In this document: one piece after another, positions 46,550 through 58,726 of the stretch | Layout: every line of letters starts with the position of its first letter | How positions within the stretch are numbered: position 1 is the stretch's first letter | Source: Clostridium pascui | GTDB taxonomy: Bacteria; Bacillota; Clostridia; Clostridiales; Clostridiaceae | Length of the DNA stretch: 64,000 bases | Direction: 5' to 3' | Assembly (NCBI RefSeq): GCF_016908015.1 | Contig: NZ_JAFBDB010000008.1 | Location: 98,465-162,464, forward strand | The notes under the pieces: model-generated | Told to the model about the DNA's origin: nothing | Databases searched by the model: none | What the model saw: only the letters and a program-made list of their open reading frames with translations | Program-made: the position numbers and the translations under genes

Positions 46550-46994
46550 AAAAATTTGTTTCACAACCTTTTATTATCTTTATAATGCTTTCATATAATC
46601 TCAAATCATCTTCTTCTGTTCTCTTCTTATGACTTGCAGTTTTCCCTCCACCTCTCCTGACCTTAGCTGAAAGGTGTCTTTCAAAAAGTAGTCTATCCAT
46701 ATTCTTATCATCGTAAATATATCCCTTAGGATTTATAGCATAAGCTTTTTTCCCTAAAGCTAAAGCTGCCACCCCATAATCTTGCGTAATTATTACATCT
46801 CCTGCCTTAGCTTCGTTTATAAGATACATATCTACACTTTGAAATCCGCTGTCTAAATACTTAACAATACTGTAATCACTATTAATTACATGATTAATAT
46901 CACAATACATTACAACTTCTATATCACTTTCCTTTGCTGCTTTTTCAATCATATGCTTACCCGGGCAGGCATCCGCATCAACTAATATTCTCAT
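46548..46994 (-). CDS. YaiI/YqxD family protein (DUF188)
   Basis: The 148-residue protein matches the YaiI/YqxD (DUF188) family, related to PIN/NYN-type nuclease folds. Conserved acidic positions are in MRILVDADACPG at the start, GDVIITQDYGVAALAL and AINPKGYIYDD. The fold suggests an RNA- or phosphate-processing role, but none is established. Its stop codon lies at the edge of hairpin repeat B. The ATG follows AAAGGAG. Confidence 0.9.
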   Translation of the reverse strand: MRILVDADACPGKHMIEKAAKESDIEVVMYCDINHVINSDYSIVKYLDSGFQSVDMYLINEAKAGDVIITQDYGVAALALGKKAYAINPKGYIYDDKNMDRLLFERHLSAKVRRGGGKTASHKKRTEEDDLRLYESIIKIIKGCETNF

Positions 46995-47013
46995 AAATTT
47001 CTCCTTTTGTGCT

Positions 47014-47060
47014 GCTTTAAAGGCCAGGATTAAAGGTTATTAATATTAGATCCTTTAACT
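47014..47060 (-). terminator. Hairpin after pgi (weak terminator)
   Basis: AAGGCC...TTAAAGG and CCTTTAA...GGCCTT form a long imperfect stem on the minus strand about 15 bases past the pgi stop. The T-tract after it is poor (TTTAAAGC), so its strength is doubtful. Confidence 0.5.
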
Positions 47061-47074
47061 CAAGGCCTTATAAC

Positions 47075-48427
47075 TTATTTTAATCTAGCTTCTAATTCTA
47101 ATTTCATTTCCTCATAGCCTGGCTTTCCTAAAAGAGCAAACATATTCTTTTTGTATGCTTCAACTCCTGGCTGATCAAAAGGATTTACTCCTAAAATATA
47201 CCCGCTTATAGCACAAGCTTTCTCAAAAAAGTATACCATATATCCAAAATAATATGGAATTAATTCTGGAATATTTATAATTATACTTGGTACATTTCCA
47301 TCACTATGAGCAAGTACTGTCCCTCTAAAAGCTTGCTTGTTTACAAAATCCATAGTTTTTCCAGATAAAAAATTTAAACCATCTACATTTTCCACATCTT
47401 CTTTTACAGTTATAGTTTTCCTTGGGTTTTCTATATTTATAAATGTCTCAAATAATATTCTTGATCCATCTTGTATATATTGACCCATAGAATGTAGGTC
47501 CGTCGAAAAATCTACCGATGCTGGATAAATTCCCCTTTGATCCTTTCCTTCACTTTCTCCATAAAGCTGCTTCCACCATTCTCCGAAATAATGTAGGCAA
47601 GGCTCAAAGTTTGCTAATATTTCTATGGTTTTGCCTTTTCTATAAAGAGCATTTCTTGCTGCTGCATATTTATAGCATTGATTTTTTTCTAAATCAGCTT
47701 CCATAAAAGCTTCCCTCGCATCTCTCGCCCCTGCCATCATTTCTTCTATGTTAGCACCCGATACAGCAATAGGCAATAATCCTACAGCCGTGAGAACTGA
47801 ATATCTTCCACCTACATCATCTGGTATTACAAAGGTTTCATATCCTTCCGTGTCTGCTAAAGATTTTAGTGCACCCTTTGACTTATCTGTGGTAGCATAT
47901 ATTCTTTCTTTTGCCTCTTCCTTGCCATACTTCTTTTCTAATAATTCCTTAAATATTCTAAAAGCTATAGCAGGTTCTGTAGTAGTTCCTGATTTTGATA
48001 TTACATTAACTGATATATCCATATTTTCTACTAGCTCTAATAAATCTACCATGTATGTAGAGCTTATATTATTTCCTACAAAATATATAGCCGGAGTTTT
48101 TCTTTTATCTTTACTTAAGCTATTATAAAAGGTTTGAGTGAGCATTTCTATAGCTGCTCTTGCGCCTAAGTACGATCCACCTATTCCAATCACTATAAGA
48201 GCATCCGAATTATTCTTTATCTTTTCAGCAGCTCTTTGTATCCTTTGAAATTCTTCTTTATCATAGTTTATCGGCAAATCCATCCATCCTAAAAAGTCAT
48301 TTCCTGCCCCTATTTTTTCATGAAGCGTTTTATGAGCTTCTTTAATATGTTGGCTAAAATAACTTATCTCTTCTTCTGATAAATGTGCCTTTAATTTAGT
48401 TAGATCTACATTTGCTCCTGTTCTCAT
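47075..48427 (-). CDS. pgi: Glucose-6-phosphate isomerase
   Basis: Pgi interconverts glucose 6-phosphate and fructose 6-phosphate at the entry to glycolysis. The 450-residue protein has two SIS sugar-isomerase domains; visible family stretches are [15 protein letters not shown] (about 81-95), the signature [35 protein letters not shown] and the C-terminal [12 protein letters not shown]. The length is the usual one for the bacterial Gram-positive type. It has its own promoter. Confidence 0.97.
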   Translation of the reverse strand: MRTGANVDLTKLKAHLSEEEISYFSQHIKEAHKTLHEKIGAGNDFLGWMDLPINYDKEEFQRIQRAAEKIKNNSDALIVIGIGGSYLGARAAIEMLTQTFYNSLSKDKRKTPAIYFVGNNISSTYMVDLLELVENMDISVNVISKSGTTTEPAIAFRIFKELLEKKYGKEEAKERIYATTDKSKGALKSLADTEGYETFVIPDDVGGRYSVLTAVGLLPIAVSGANIEEMMAGARDAREAFMEADLEKNQCYKYAAARNALYRKGKTIEILANFEPCLHYFGEWWKQLYGESEGKDQRGIYPASVDFSTDLHSMGQYIQDGSRILFETFINIENPRKTITVKEDVENVDGLNFLSGKTMDFVNKQAFRGTVLAHSDGNVPSIIINIPELIPYYFGYMVYFFEKACAISGYILGVNPFDQPGVEAYKKNMFALLGKPGYEEMKLELEARLK

Positions 48428-48545
48428 AATATAACTCTCCCTTAATACCCATGATTTATTTTAGTAAAATATTCATTAATTTAAGATGTGCTGATTTGTA
48501 GGAAAATCATAGTTTTTACAAATCGCATAAAATTGCCATAGTAAA

Positions 48546-48574
48546 ATTTTAGTATATTATACAAAATAAATCAA
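48546..48574 (-). promoter_or_regulatory. Promoter of pgi
   Basis: TTGATT (48569-48574), a 17-base spacer and TAAAAT (48546-48551) read on the minus strand; a TATAAT also lies inside the spacer. The leader would be about 110 bases long. Confidence 0.5.
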
Positions 48575-48614
48575 GTACCCCAGATTAATGTATAAGTTTT
48601 CCTGCGGAAAGCTT

Positions 48615-48667
48615 ATAAAAAATCACCTTAGACATGCTCTAAATCCCAGCACTATCCAAGGCGATTA
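48615..48667 (-). terminator. Terminator of the guaB-guaA operon
   Basis: The minus strand reads ATCGCCTTGGATAGTGCT and AGCATGTCTAAGGTGAT with several G-U pairs, followed by TTTTTTAT. A second small stem (TAAGCTTTCC with GGAAAACTTA) follows at 48590-48614. Confidence 0.85.
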
Positions 48668-48687
48668 AACTATCTAATTATTAAATT

Positions 48688-50220
48688 CTATTCCCACTCA
48701 ATAGTTGAAGGTGGTTTTGAAGTTATATCATAAACTATTCTGTTTACTCCATGAACTTCGTTAACTATTCTTCTTGAAACTTTATCTAAAACTTCATAAG
48801 GTATTCTAGCCCAATCTGAAGTCATTCCATCTGATGAAGTTACTCCTCTCAATGCTATTGTGTGACAGTAAGTTCTTTCATCTCCCATAACTCCTACTGA
48901 TCGTATATTTGGGAGACAAGCAAAGTACTGCCATACCTTTCCTTCTAATTCTGCATTAGCTATTTCTTCTCTGAATATAGCATCTGCTTCTCTAACTACA
49001 GCTAGTTTCTCTTCTGTAACTTCTCCAAGTACTCTTATTGCAAGACCTGGTCCTGGGAAAGGCTGTCTCCATACTAACTTATGAGGTATTCCAAGTTCTT
49101 CTCCAACAGCTCTTACTTCATCTTTAAATAACTCTCTTAAAGGCTCTATAAGACTAAATTGAATGTCTTCTGGAAGTCCTCCTACATTATGATGACTCTT
49201 TATAGTAGCAGAAGTTCCTGTTCCACTTTCAACTACGTCTGCATATATAGTACCTTGAACAAGGAAACTTATTTCACCTAGCTTATTTGCCTCTTCTTCA
49301 AATACTCTTATAAATTCTTCACCTATTATTTTTCTCTTTTTCTCAGGATCACTTACACCTTTAAGCTTTCCTAAGAATCTATCTTGAGCATTTACTCTTA
49401 TTAGGTTCATATCAAACTGTTTTTTAAATATTTCTTCAACCTGGTCTCCTTCATCCTTTCTAAGTAAACCATGATCTACAAATATACATGTTAATTGCTT
49501 GCCTATAGCTTTATGGACAAGCACTGAAGCTACAGATGAATCAACTCCACCTGATAATGCACAAATTACTTTCTTGTCTCCTACTTTTTCTTTTATAGCT
49601 TTAATCTGTTCTTCTGCAAAAGAAGACATTGACCAATCTCCTTTTAATCCACAGATATTAAATAGGAAATTTGATAGCATTTTCTTTCCAAATGGTGTAT
49701 GTTCAACTTCTGGATGGAATTGAACTCCATATATTTTTCTTTCAACATGCTCCATAGCTGCAACAGGAGTTTGAGTTGTAGTTCCAACTATTCTAAAACC
49801 TTCTGGAGCCACTTCTACATAATCTGTATGACTCATCCAACAACTTTCATTCTCTTCTATTCCATCAAATAGTAGACATGTTTTATCTAATTTTACGTCT
49901 GTTTTGCCATATTCTCTTTTATCAGGACTCTTAACATTTCCTCCAAGAGTATGAGCAATAAGCTGTTCCCCATAGCATATTCCAAGTACTGGAACACCTA
50001 ATTCAAATATTTCTTTATCTATTCTTGGAGCTCCTTCACCATAAACACTGTTAGGTCCTCCAGTGAAAATTATTCCTTTAGGATTTTTTTCTTTTATTTT
50101 ATCTATTGAATATGTGTATGGAATTATTTCGCAATACACATTATTTTCTCTTACTCTTCTAGCAATAAGCTGGTTGTACTGTCCACCGAAATCAACTACT
50201 AAAACTAATTCCTTTTCCAT
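48688..50220 (-). CDS. guaA: GMP synthase (glutamine-hydrolysing)
   Basis: GuaA aminates XMP to GMP with glutamine and ATP. The 510-residue protein has an N-terminal class I amidotransferase domain with nucleophile Cys in GICYGEQL (about 82) and QFHPEVEHT, an ATP-pyrophosphatase domain with the P-loop [12 protein letters not shown] (about 219-230) and a C-terminal dimerisation domain ending in the invariant [10 protein letters not shown]. It is co-transcribed with guaB, 60 bases downstream. Confidence 0.98.
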   Translation of the reverse strand: MEKELVLVVDFGGQYNQLIARRVRENNVYCEIIPYTYSIDKIKEKNPKGIIFTGGPNSVYGEGAPRIDKEIFELGVPVLGICYGEQLIAHTLGGNVKSPDKREYGKTDVKLDKTCLLFDGIEENESCWMSHTDYVEVAPEGFRIVGTTTQTPVAAMEHVERKIYGVQFHPEVEHTPFGKKMLSNFLFNICGLKGDWSMSSFAEEQIKAIKEKVGDKKVICALSGGVDSSVASVLVHKAIGKQLTCIFVDHGLLRKDEGDQVEEIFKKQFDMNLIRVNAQDRFLGKLKGVSDPEKKRKIIGEEFIRVFEEEANKLGEISFLVQGTIYADVVESGTGTSATIKSHHNVGGLPEDIQFSLIEPLRELFKDEVRAVGEELGIPHKLVWRQPFPGPGLAIRVLGEVTEEKLAVVREADAIFREEIANAELEGKVWQYFACLPNIRSVGVMGDERTYCHTIALRGVTSSDGMTSDWARIPYEVLDKVSRRIVNEVHGVNRIVYDITSKPPSTIEWE

Positions 50221-50281
50221 AGTTACCTCCTTAGGGGTTATTAATTATCTATTAGTAATCCTAATTTAAATTTATCTTTAA

Positions 50282-51736
<1,455 letters not shown>

Positions 51737-51850
51737 TTAATCCACTCTCCCTTACTTTTTTATAGAATTTTTTTCTTTGTTACAAATTTAGTACATCTCT
51801 GTTTTGAGATATCTACTCTTATTATTTTCCCTAAATGTTTAATTTATAGA

Positions 51851-51901
51851 CAAAAAAACATGCTAATTTTACTTATTCTGTATAAGTGAAATTAGCATGT
51901 A
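51851..51901 (-). terminator. Riboswitch terminator upstream of guaB
   Basis: ACATGCTAATTT(C)ACTTAT and ATAAGT(A)AAATTAGCATGT pair on the minus strand and are followed by seven T residues, ending about 115 bases before the guaB ATG. Confidence 0.92.
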
Positions 51902-51923
51902 CAAATAATACACGTCTATTTCC

Positions 51924-51988
51924 ACTCATAGTCAGGAATTTGCGGCTCCCGGTAGATACTCCCTGCCATATTCAGGGGATATATGAGT
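51924..51988 (-). promoter_or_regulatory. Guanine riboswitch (purine aptamer) of guaBA
   Basis: P1 arms ACTCATA and TATGAGT enclose P2 (CCCUG/CAGGG), the junction GUAUCUACCGGGAGCCGCAA and J3/1 CUGACUAUGAGU. The specificity base before UAUGAG is C, indicating guanine. The terminator at 51851-51901 completes an OFF switch. Confidence 0.95.
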
Positions 51989-52037
51989 TATGTTTATATT
52001 TGATATGTTTCCTTCATTAATTTTAACTATTGACATT

Positions 52038-52066
52038 ATTCTATTGAATTTTTCGTTATTTGTCAA
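52038..52066 (-). promoter_or_regulatory. Promoter of the guaBA operon
   Basis: A near-consensus promoter reads TTGACA (52061-52066), a 17-base spacer and TAGAAT (52038-52043) on the minus strand, about 50 bases before the aptamer. Confidence 0.82.
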
Positions 52067-52149
52067 TTATTTTATTTCACATTATTAAATCTAAAAATGC
52101 AATGTAAATGTTTAATAATCTAGCTTGCTACTAATCTCTAGTTACTCGC

Positions 52150-52254
52150 TTATTTAAACATATCTGCAGTGCTGTCAAATCCTTCTTTCCATCTATCATA
52201 AAACTCATAATTATTAAGTATAGTAGATTTATCTTTACACAAAATACATTTCAC
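52150..52254 (-). CDS. Possible 34-residue CxxC peptide
   Basis: A GTG at 52252-52254, just after the prepilin peptidase stop, opens a 34-codon frame reading MKCILCKDKSTILNNYEFY and ending in FDSTADMFK. The C-x2-C at the very start recalls zinc-ribbon ends of short clostridial peptides. The ribosome binding site is poor and there is no terminator directly after it, so it may be a remnant or chance ORF. It sits in the 524-base gap 51737-52260, whose other content is the guaB leader. Confidence 0.3.
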   Translation of the reverse strand: MKCILCKDKSTILNNYEFYDRWKEGFDSTADMFK

Positions 52255-52260
52255 CTAACT

Positions 52261-53004
52261 TTATAATAAATACCACGTTATAATACCTTGCCCCCAAAGT
52301 ATAGTTATAATAGAAGCTAGTACTATGAATGGTCCAAATGGCACATAATCTTTTCTAGTCTTTTTACTTAAAGCTATAAGTGCTACTCCCACTACAGAAC
52401 CAATAACAAAGGATAAAAATAACATTAATAACGTCAGTTTAAGTCCTAAAAACAATCCACATATAAAGCAAATCTCTGCATCTCCCCCGCCCATGCCACC
52501 TTTAGTTATAATTGTTATTAAGGATAGGGTACCTCCACCTATGACGCCTCCATATATATAGTTTATTACAGGTAATCCCATATAAGCATGTAAAGCTAAA
52601 AAAATTATAGCTAAGATAGATCCTGTTAAGGTAGTTTTAAAGTAAACATTTGTAGTCTCTAAATCAATCATTCCTATAACAATTAAAATACTTACCATTA
52701 TAATATACTTTATGGCATCTAAGGTTACACCATACTTTACATAAATCGACACATATAATATACCTGTTAAAAATTCAACTATTGAATATCTTACAGAAAT
52801 TTTTTCTCTACAATACCTGCATCTTCCCTTTAATAAAGTATAACTTAAAACAGGAATTAAATCATAGGGCTTTAAATTGATCTTACAATTAGCGCAATGA
52901 GATGGTGGATATACAATAGACTGGCTTTTTGGTATTCTATAAATGCATACATTTAAAAAACTTCCAATTATAGTCCCAAGAATAAAAATAATCAAGTAAT
53001 CCAT
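52261..53004 (-). CDS. Prepilin peptidase / N-methyltransferase (A24 family)
   Basis: This 247-residue inner-membrane aspartic protease cleaves and methylates type IV prepilins or competence pseudopilins. It has GTIIGSFLNVCIYRIP at the start, the two zinc-type pairs CANC and CRYC in the cytosolic loop (about 40-66), and the two catalytic aspartates in GMIDLE and GMGGGDAEI. About seven to eight membrane spans are present. I start at ATG 53002-53004, nine bases after AGAGGG. No pilin genes are nearby. Confidence 0.95.
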   Translation of the reverse strand: MDYLIIFILGTIIGSFLNVCIYRIPKSQSIVYPPSHCANCKINLKPYDLIPVLSYTLLKGRCRYCREKISVRYSIVEFLTGILYVSIYVKYGVTLDAIKYIIMVSILIVIGMIDLETTNVYFKTTLTGSILAIIFLALHAYMGLPVINYIYGGVIGGGTLSLITIITKGGMGGGDAEICFICGLFLGLKLTLLMLFLSFVIGSVVGVALIALSKKTRKDYVPFGPFIVLASIITILWGQGIITWYLL

Positions 53005-53093
53005 AATACTAAACCCTCTTAATAAATCAATTTGTAAAAATAAACCAATATACAAACAAAGCTGTGGATCTAGTCCACAGCTTATATTTTATA

Positions 53094-54740
<1,647 letters not shown>

Positions 54741-54753
54741 TTATATTTTCAAA

Positions 54754-55050
<297 letters not shown>

Positions 55051-55079
55051 TTAAAATATTTATGTTTATAAGAATGAAT

Positions 55080-55100
55080 CATCTCAAATAAATTGAGATG
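55080..55100 (-). other. Hairpin in the groES leader
   Basis: CATCTCAA and TTGAGATG are perfect eight-base arms around ATAAA in the 5' UTR between CIRCE and the ribosome binding site. No T-tract follows; it may protect the mRNA end. Confidence 0.4.
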
Positions 55101-55120
55101 TATTAATTAATTTTTTATCA

Positions 55121-55147
55121 TTAGCACTCACTATCAATGAGTGCTAA
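55121..55147. promoter_or_regulatory. CIRCE element (HrcA operator)
   Basis: TTAGCACTC, nine bases, GAGTGCTAA is a perfect match to the CIRCE consensus. HrcA bound here represses groESL until heat or misfolded protein titrates GroEL. It lies just downstream of the -10 box. Confidence 0.97.
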
Positions 55148-55157
55148 TACAATTATT

Positions 55158-55186
55158 ATAATAAAGAATAGCATATATAATATCAA
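55158..55186 (-). promoter_or_regulatory. Promoter of groESL
   Basis: TTGATA (55181-55186), a 17-base spacer and TATTAT (55158-55163) on the minus strand, with CIRCE starting ten bases past the -10. Confidence 0.75.
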
Positions 55187-55368
55187 ATGTAAATGTTACC
55201 CTTATTTATTCTTTTTGTTAAATTATACCCTATTATTATAATTTATCTATATATTTTGGCATTTTGCTTACCTTTTCTTTTATTTTATAATACTATATTT
55301 TAATAAAACAGTTCAAACTATATAATATTATTACAACATAATTAATATTTCCAAGAGGTGACATTTTT

Positions 55369-56013
55369 ATGAAAAAATTTCATGTTTTCTTCAAATTTGT
55401 TTTTATGCTTTCACTAGCACTATTTGCAATAACCCTGTCCATAAAAATTACTGTGAACTTCAGACAATTATATTACTTTGACATGAAACATTTAGGTATA
55501 GAAAAGTTTGTAGATATGAGTGCGAGTGAAATTAAAACAAATTATGATTATCTTATAAACTTTTTATATTCTCCTCCTAATACACAATTTAAACTGCCTT
55601 CCTTTAAGGCTTCCCCTGAAGGCATTATACACTTTTATGAAGTGAAAAAGATATTTTCTTTAGTTGATAGAATATTTTACATATCATTATTTTTAAATTT
55701 AATTGCTGTATATCTATGCTATAAATATAAAGACTTCTCAATTTTTAAATATAGTTCTTGGCTTTTAGTTTCTTTACCTATATTTTTACTTACAGTATTT
55801 TCGATTAACTTCAACAAGGTTTTTAATACGTTTCATTCTATATTTTTCAATAATGATTACTGGATATTTGACATAGATAAGGATCCAGTTATAAATATAC
55901 TTCCTGAGGCATTCTTTATGCACTGTGCCATACTAATAGCTGTGCTAATACTTATATTTTCAATAATCTACATAATATTTTATAAAAGTAACCATCATGT
56001 AATAAAACCCTAA
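55369..56013 (+). CDS. TIGR01906/DUF1461-family integral membrane protein
   Basis: The 214-residue protein fits the TIGR01906 (DUF1461) family of Gram-positive membrane proteins of unknown role. Family features are an N-terminal membrane helix, then HLGIEKFVDMS, an NYDYLINFL segment, PSFKASPEGIIHFYEVKKIF and three further membrane helices at about 105-125, 130-150 and 180-205. The loop between the first two helices faces outside. The ATG has AGAGGTGA seven bases upstream, and the stop codon lies inside a bidirectional terminator. Confidence 0.85.
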   Translation: MKKFHVFFKFVFMLSLALFAITLSIKITVNFRQLYYFDMKHLGIEKFVDMSASEIKTNYDYLINFLYSPPNTQFKLPSFKASPEGIIHFYEVKKIFSLVDRIFYISLFLNLIAVYLCYKYKDFSIFKYSSWLLVSLPIFLLTVFSINFNKVFNTFHSIFFNNDYWIFDIDKDPVINILPEAFFMHCAILIAVLILIFSIIYIIFYKSNHHVIKP

Positions 56014-56038
56014 ATTTTAGGGCTTTTCTTTTATTATA
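55999..56038. terminator. Bidirectional terminator between convergent genes
   Basis: AAAACCCTAAA and TTTAGGG.TTTT form a stem with A and T runs on both sides. It overlaps the stop codon of the plus-strand gene and the tail of the minus-strand one. Confidence 0.85.
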
Positions 56039-56745
56039 TTTTTTATTATTTTTTCTCCCTTTATTACACCTAGTATAAAAAGCACTGTTGCAGCTACAGC
56101 TATCCCGATTAATAGCAGTTTATTATCCGTACCTATTTTAGCTCCAAAATAAGCAGATAAAAATATTCCCGGAATTCTCCCTAAAGTTGAATATACAACA
56201 AAATTTTTAAGGCTAATATCTGAAATTCCACATATATAAGCTAATGCATCTTTGGGAATACCAGGTACTAAATAAAGTAAAAATACTATGTAATCTACGC
56301 TTCCAAGCTTTAGTATTTTTTTAAAAAAAGTTAAATGTTTTTTAGATATAATTTTTTCTACAAAGGGCTTACCATATATATTACATATTATAAATATTAT
56401 AATACCGCCTAAACAAATACCTACAAGTGAAATTATACTGCCAGATATAGTTCCAAAAATATATCCACCTGCAATTTGAACAATCTCTCCAGGAATAAAG
56501 AATACTACTACCTGTAACATTTGAAGAAGGATAAATGCTAGTATACTATATTGTCCATAGGAATTAATAATATTTCTGACTTCATCTGGATCCTTTAATA
56601 TATAAAAATAATCATGAAAATATTTATATCCCACAAACAAAAACAATACAAATAAACCAGCAAATATAATACCACCCATATTTCCCTTTATATATCCAAC
56701 TGCTTTTCTTAATATTCCATGCTCTTCATCATGCATATAACTCAC
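56017..56745 (-). CDS. TVP38/TMEM64-family membrane protein (DedA-like)
   Basis: This 242-residue inner-membrane protein belongs to the TVP38/TMEM64 (SNARE-associated/VTT) family, related to DedA and lipid scramblases. Family motifs are FFIPGEIVQIAGGYIFG (about 88-104) and VFLLYLVPGIPKDALAYICG (about 155-174), which form the re-entrant region, with about six membrane helices. Transport of a polyprenyl- or phospholipid is inferred from the wider superfamily. It is alone, convergent with the DUF1461 gene. Confidence 0.88.
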   Translation of the reverse strand: MSYMHDEEHGILRKAVGYIKGNMGGIIFAGLFVLFLFVGYKYFHDYFYILKDPDEVRNIINSYGQYSILAFILLQMLQVVVFFIPGEIVQIAGGYIFGTISGSIISLVGICLGGIIIFIICNIYGKPFVEKIISKKHLTFFKKILKLGSVDYIVFLLYLVPGIPKDALAYICGISDISLKNFVVYSTLGRIPGIFLSAYFGAKIGTDNKLLLIGIAVAATVLFILGVIKGEKIIKNIIKEKP

Positions 56746-57005
56746 CCTCTTTAGCTACAAATCTCTAATTTCTAACCACCATCTATATCTAGAAAATTAC
56801 CTTGTTTTTATCTATTATATCAAAATTTAAAACTGCATTTAATTAGATATACTAAATATTGTTTTATACTAAAAGTAATTATATACATCTTCCTGTTAAT
56901 CTCTTGTTAGTTAATAATTTAGTAGAATTATATAACTTTTTATATTCTTATAACTTCATATTATCATCTAGAAATTGCATATTAGTCTAGAGATTACTCA
57001 CTAAA

Positions 57006-57042
57006 AACTAAAAAAGAAGCTGCTCTCGCAACCTCTTTTTTA
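57006..57042 (-). terminator. Terminator of the hydrogenase gene
   Basis: The minus strand reads AAAAAGAGGTTGC-GAGA-GCAGCTTC and TTTTTTAG, a stem closed by a GNRA-type GAGA loop. The rest of the gap (56746-57005) is very AT-rich and holds nothing I recognise. Confidence 0.88.
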
Positions 57043-58527
57043 TTATCTTTCCATATTAACTTCTTCATAACGCTTTAAATTTTCATTATCTATAACATGT
57101 TTTATTTGAGCCTCTTTGCTGAACTTTGCAAGCTGTGGCCTAGACTTCATCATAGAAACCATAGTTGCTGGTCCACCTATACATCCACCTTCACACATCA
57201 TACCTTCAATAAAGTTTCCTTCTAATCTTCCTGACTTAGCCATCATCATAGCCCTCTTTATTTCAAATGGACCGCTAACTTTAACAGGGTTAAAGTCTAC
57301 CTTAACTTCTTTTTTCTCTATATAGTTTTCAATAGCGGCTGTTAATCCTCCACCTTGAGCAAATCCTCTTCCAAAAGATGATGCATCATTAATATCTTCC
57401 TCTTCCAAACTTTGAGGTTCTATATCATATGCTCCCATTAAGGCTGTAATTTCCTCAAAAGTCATAACATAATCCACCGAATCTTTAACACTTGGTCTCT
57501 TAATTTCACTTTTCTTAGCAGTACATGGCCCTACAAATACAACTAGTGCTTCTGGATCCATCTTCTTTATCATTCTTCCTGTAGCTACCATTGGAGATAC
57601 TGTACCTGATACCTTATCAATTTGATCTGGGAATTTCTTCTCAATATAGTTTAAGAACCCTGGGCAACAGGAGTTAGTCATATACTTATCTCCCTTTTCC
57701 ATTCTTTCTACAAACTCATTACCTTCATGTACAACTACTGCATCGGCACCACAAGCTGCCTCTATCATATCTACAAATCCCATTTTCTTAAAGGCCGCTT
57801 TTACTTGGCCAACTTTTGCCTTATTACCAAATTGTCCTGTAATCGCTGGTGCAACCACTGCATATACCTTCTTCTTGTTCATTAATGAACGAGTTACATC
57901 TACTATATAACTCTTATCAGATATAGCTCCAAATGGACACGCACCCATACAAGCACCACAATTTACACAATCCTTTTTATCTATTGTTGCTCTATTGTTA
58001 TCTAAATTCATTTGAAGAGCTCCTGTAGGACATGCTCTCTTACAAGGTCTCATTACCTCTGCAACTGCTCCATAAGGACAAGCTTGTTTACATAAGCCGC
58101 ACTCTTTACATGTCTCATGATTTATATAAGCTCTTCCCCCAGCTCTTGTAATAGACCCTGCTGGACATACTTCCATACATTTATGCTGTATGCATCCTCT
58201 ACATGCTTCTGTTACAATAAATCTATTTATAGGACACTTATCACAAGCTGCGTCAATTACGTATACTATTTGGTCATTATTCTCTACATGTACAAATTTC
58301 TCAGCTTCTTGTCCATTTGGAAGACATCCTATTGCAAGCTTTGCTCTCTCATAAACTATAGCTCTTTCTCTATATACACAGCATCTGTATTCTGCTGTAT
58401 CACCTTCTATTATTGTAAATGGAACTTTTTCTAATTCCTCTTTATTTACTCTATCTTCCAAAGTCATTTTAGCTACTTCTTTAAGTACTAAATACTTTAA
58501 TTTTTTTAATTGAGTTTCAAATTCCAT
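57043..58527 (-). CDS. [FeFe] hydrogenase, ferredoxin-rich, group B-like
   Basis: This 494-residue enzyme reduces protons or oxidises H2 at an H-cluster. The C-terminal catalytic domain has the ligands Cys288 in NSCCPGF, Cys335 in GPCTAKKSE and Cys445/Cys449 in MCEGGCIGGP. The last motif differs from the classical ACPGGCxxGGG of CpI-type enzymes and resembles group B hydrogenases. The N-terminal part carries at least 18 cysteines in ferredoxin-like sets, including CKECGLCKQACP and CVNCGACMGACP (about 140-198), and a longer cysteine-rich stretch at 95-121. Electrons probably come from ferredoxin. No maturation genes are nearby. Confidence 0.93.
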   Translation of the reverse strand: MEFETQLKKLKYLVLKEVAKMTLEDRVNKEELEKVPFTIIEGDTAEYRCCVYRERAIVYERAKLAIGCLPNGQEAEKFVHVENNDQIVYVIDAACDKCPINRFIVTEACRGCIQHKCMEVCPAGSITRAGGRAYINHETCKECGLCKQACPYGAVAEVMRPCKRACPTGALQMNLDNNRATIDKKDCVNCGACMGACPFGAISDKSYIVDVTRSLMNKKKVYAVVAPAITGQFGNKAKVGQVKAAFKKMGFVDMIEAACGADAVVVHEGNEFVERMEKGDKYMTNSCCPGFLNYIEKKFPDQIDKVSGTVSPMVATGRMIKKMDPEALVVFVGPCTAKKSEIKRPSVKDSVDYVMTFEEITALMGAYDIEPQSLEEEDINDASSFGRGFAQGGGLTAAIENYIEKKEVKVDFNPVKVSGPFEIKRAMMMAKSGRLEGNFIEGMMCEGGCIGGPATMVSMMKSRPQLAKFSKEAQIKHVIDNENLKRYEEVNMER

Positions 58528-58554
58528 AATTTAGATCCTCCTAATTTTCAAAAA

Positions 58555-58582
58555 AGTAATTTAATTGTGTAAATAAATTACT
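58555..58582 (-). promoter_or_regulatory. Attenuator-like stem before the hydrogenase RBS
   Basis: AGTAATTTA and TAAATTACT are perfect nine-base arms (58555-58563, 58574-58582), followed on the minus strand by TTTTTTGAAA and then, 14 bases on, AGGAGG. It has the shape of an AT-rich intrinsic terminator placed in the leader. Confidence 0.5.
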
Positions 58583-58587
58583 TGAAT

Positions 58588-58612
58588 TGTTGCAACAGTT
58601 TTGCAACTGTTG
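58588..58612. promoter_or_regulatory. Overlapping palindromes at the hydrogenase transcription start
   Basis: TGTTGCAACA (58588-58597) is a perfect ten-base palindrome; it overlaps CAACAGTT-TTGC-AACTGTTG (58593-58612), eight-base arms around TTGC. The pair lies just downstream of the predicted start, where an operator or a leader hairpin would be expected. Confidence 0.5.
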
Positions 58613-58630
58613 ATTTTTCTTGATATTTAT

Positions 58631-58639
58631 ATTATAACA
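58631..58639 (-). promoter_or_regulatory. Extended -10 promoter of the hydrogenase gene
   Basis: TGTTATAAT reads on the minus strand with TATAAT at 58631-58636. No convincing -35 is present. The leader would be about 95 bases. Confidence 0.55.
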
Positions 58640-58726
58640 GAAACTCAAAAAAAATTAATACATATTTGAGATTTTTTTAACAATTTTTTTTACCTTTATT
58701 GTCACCCTCTGATATGTTCGGTTAAT

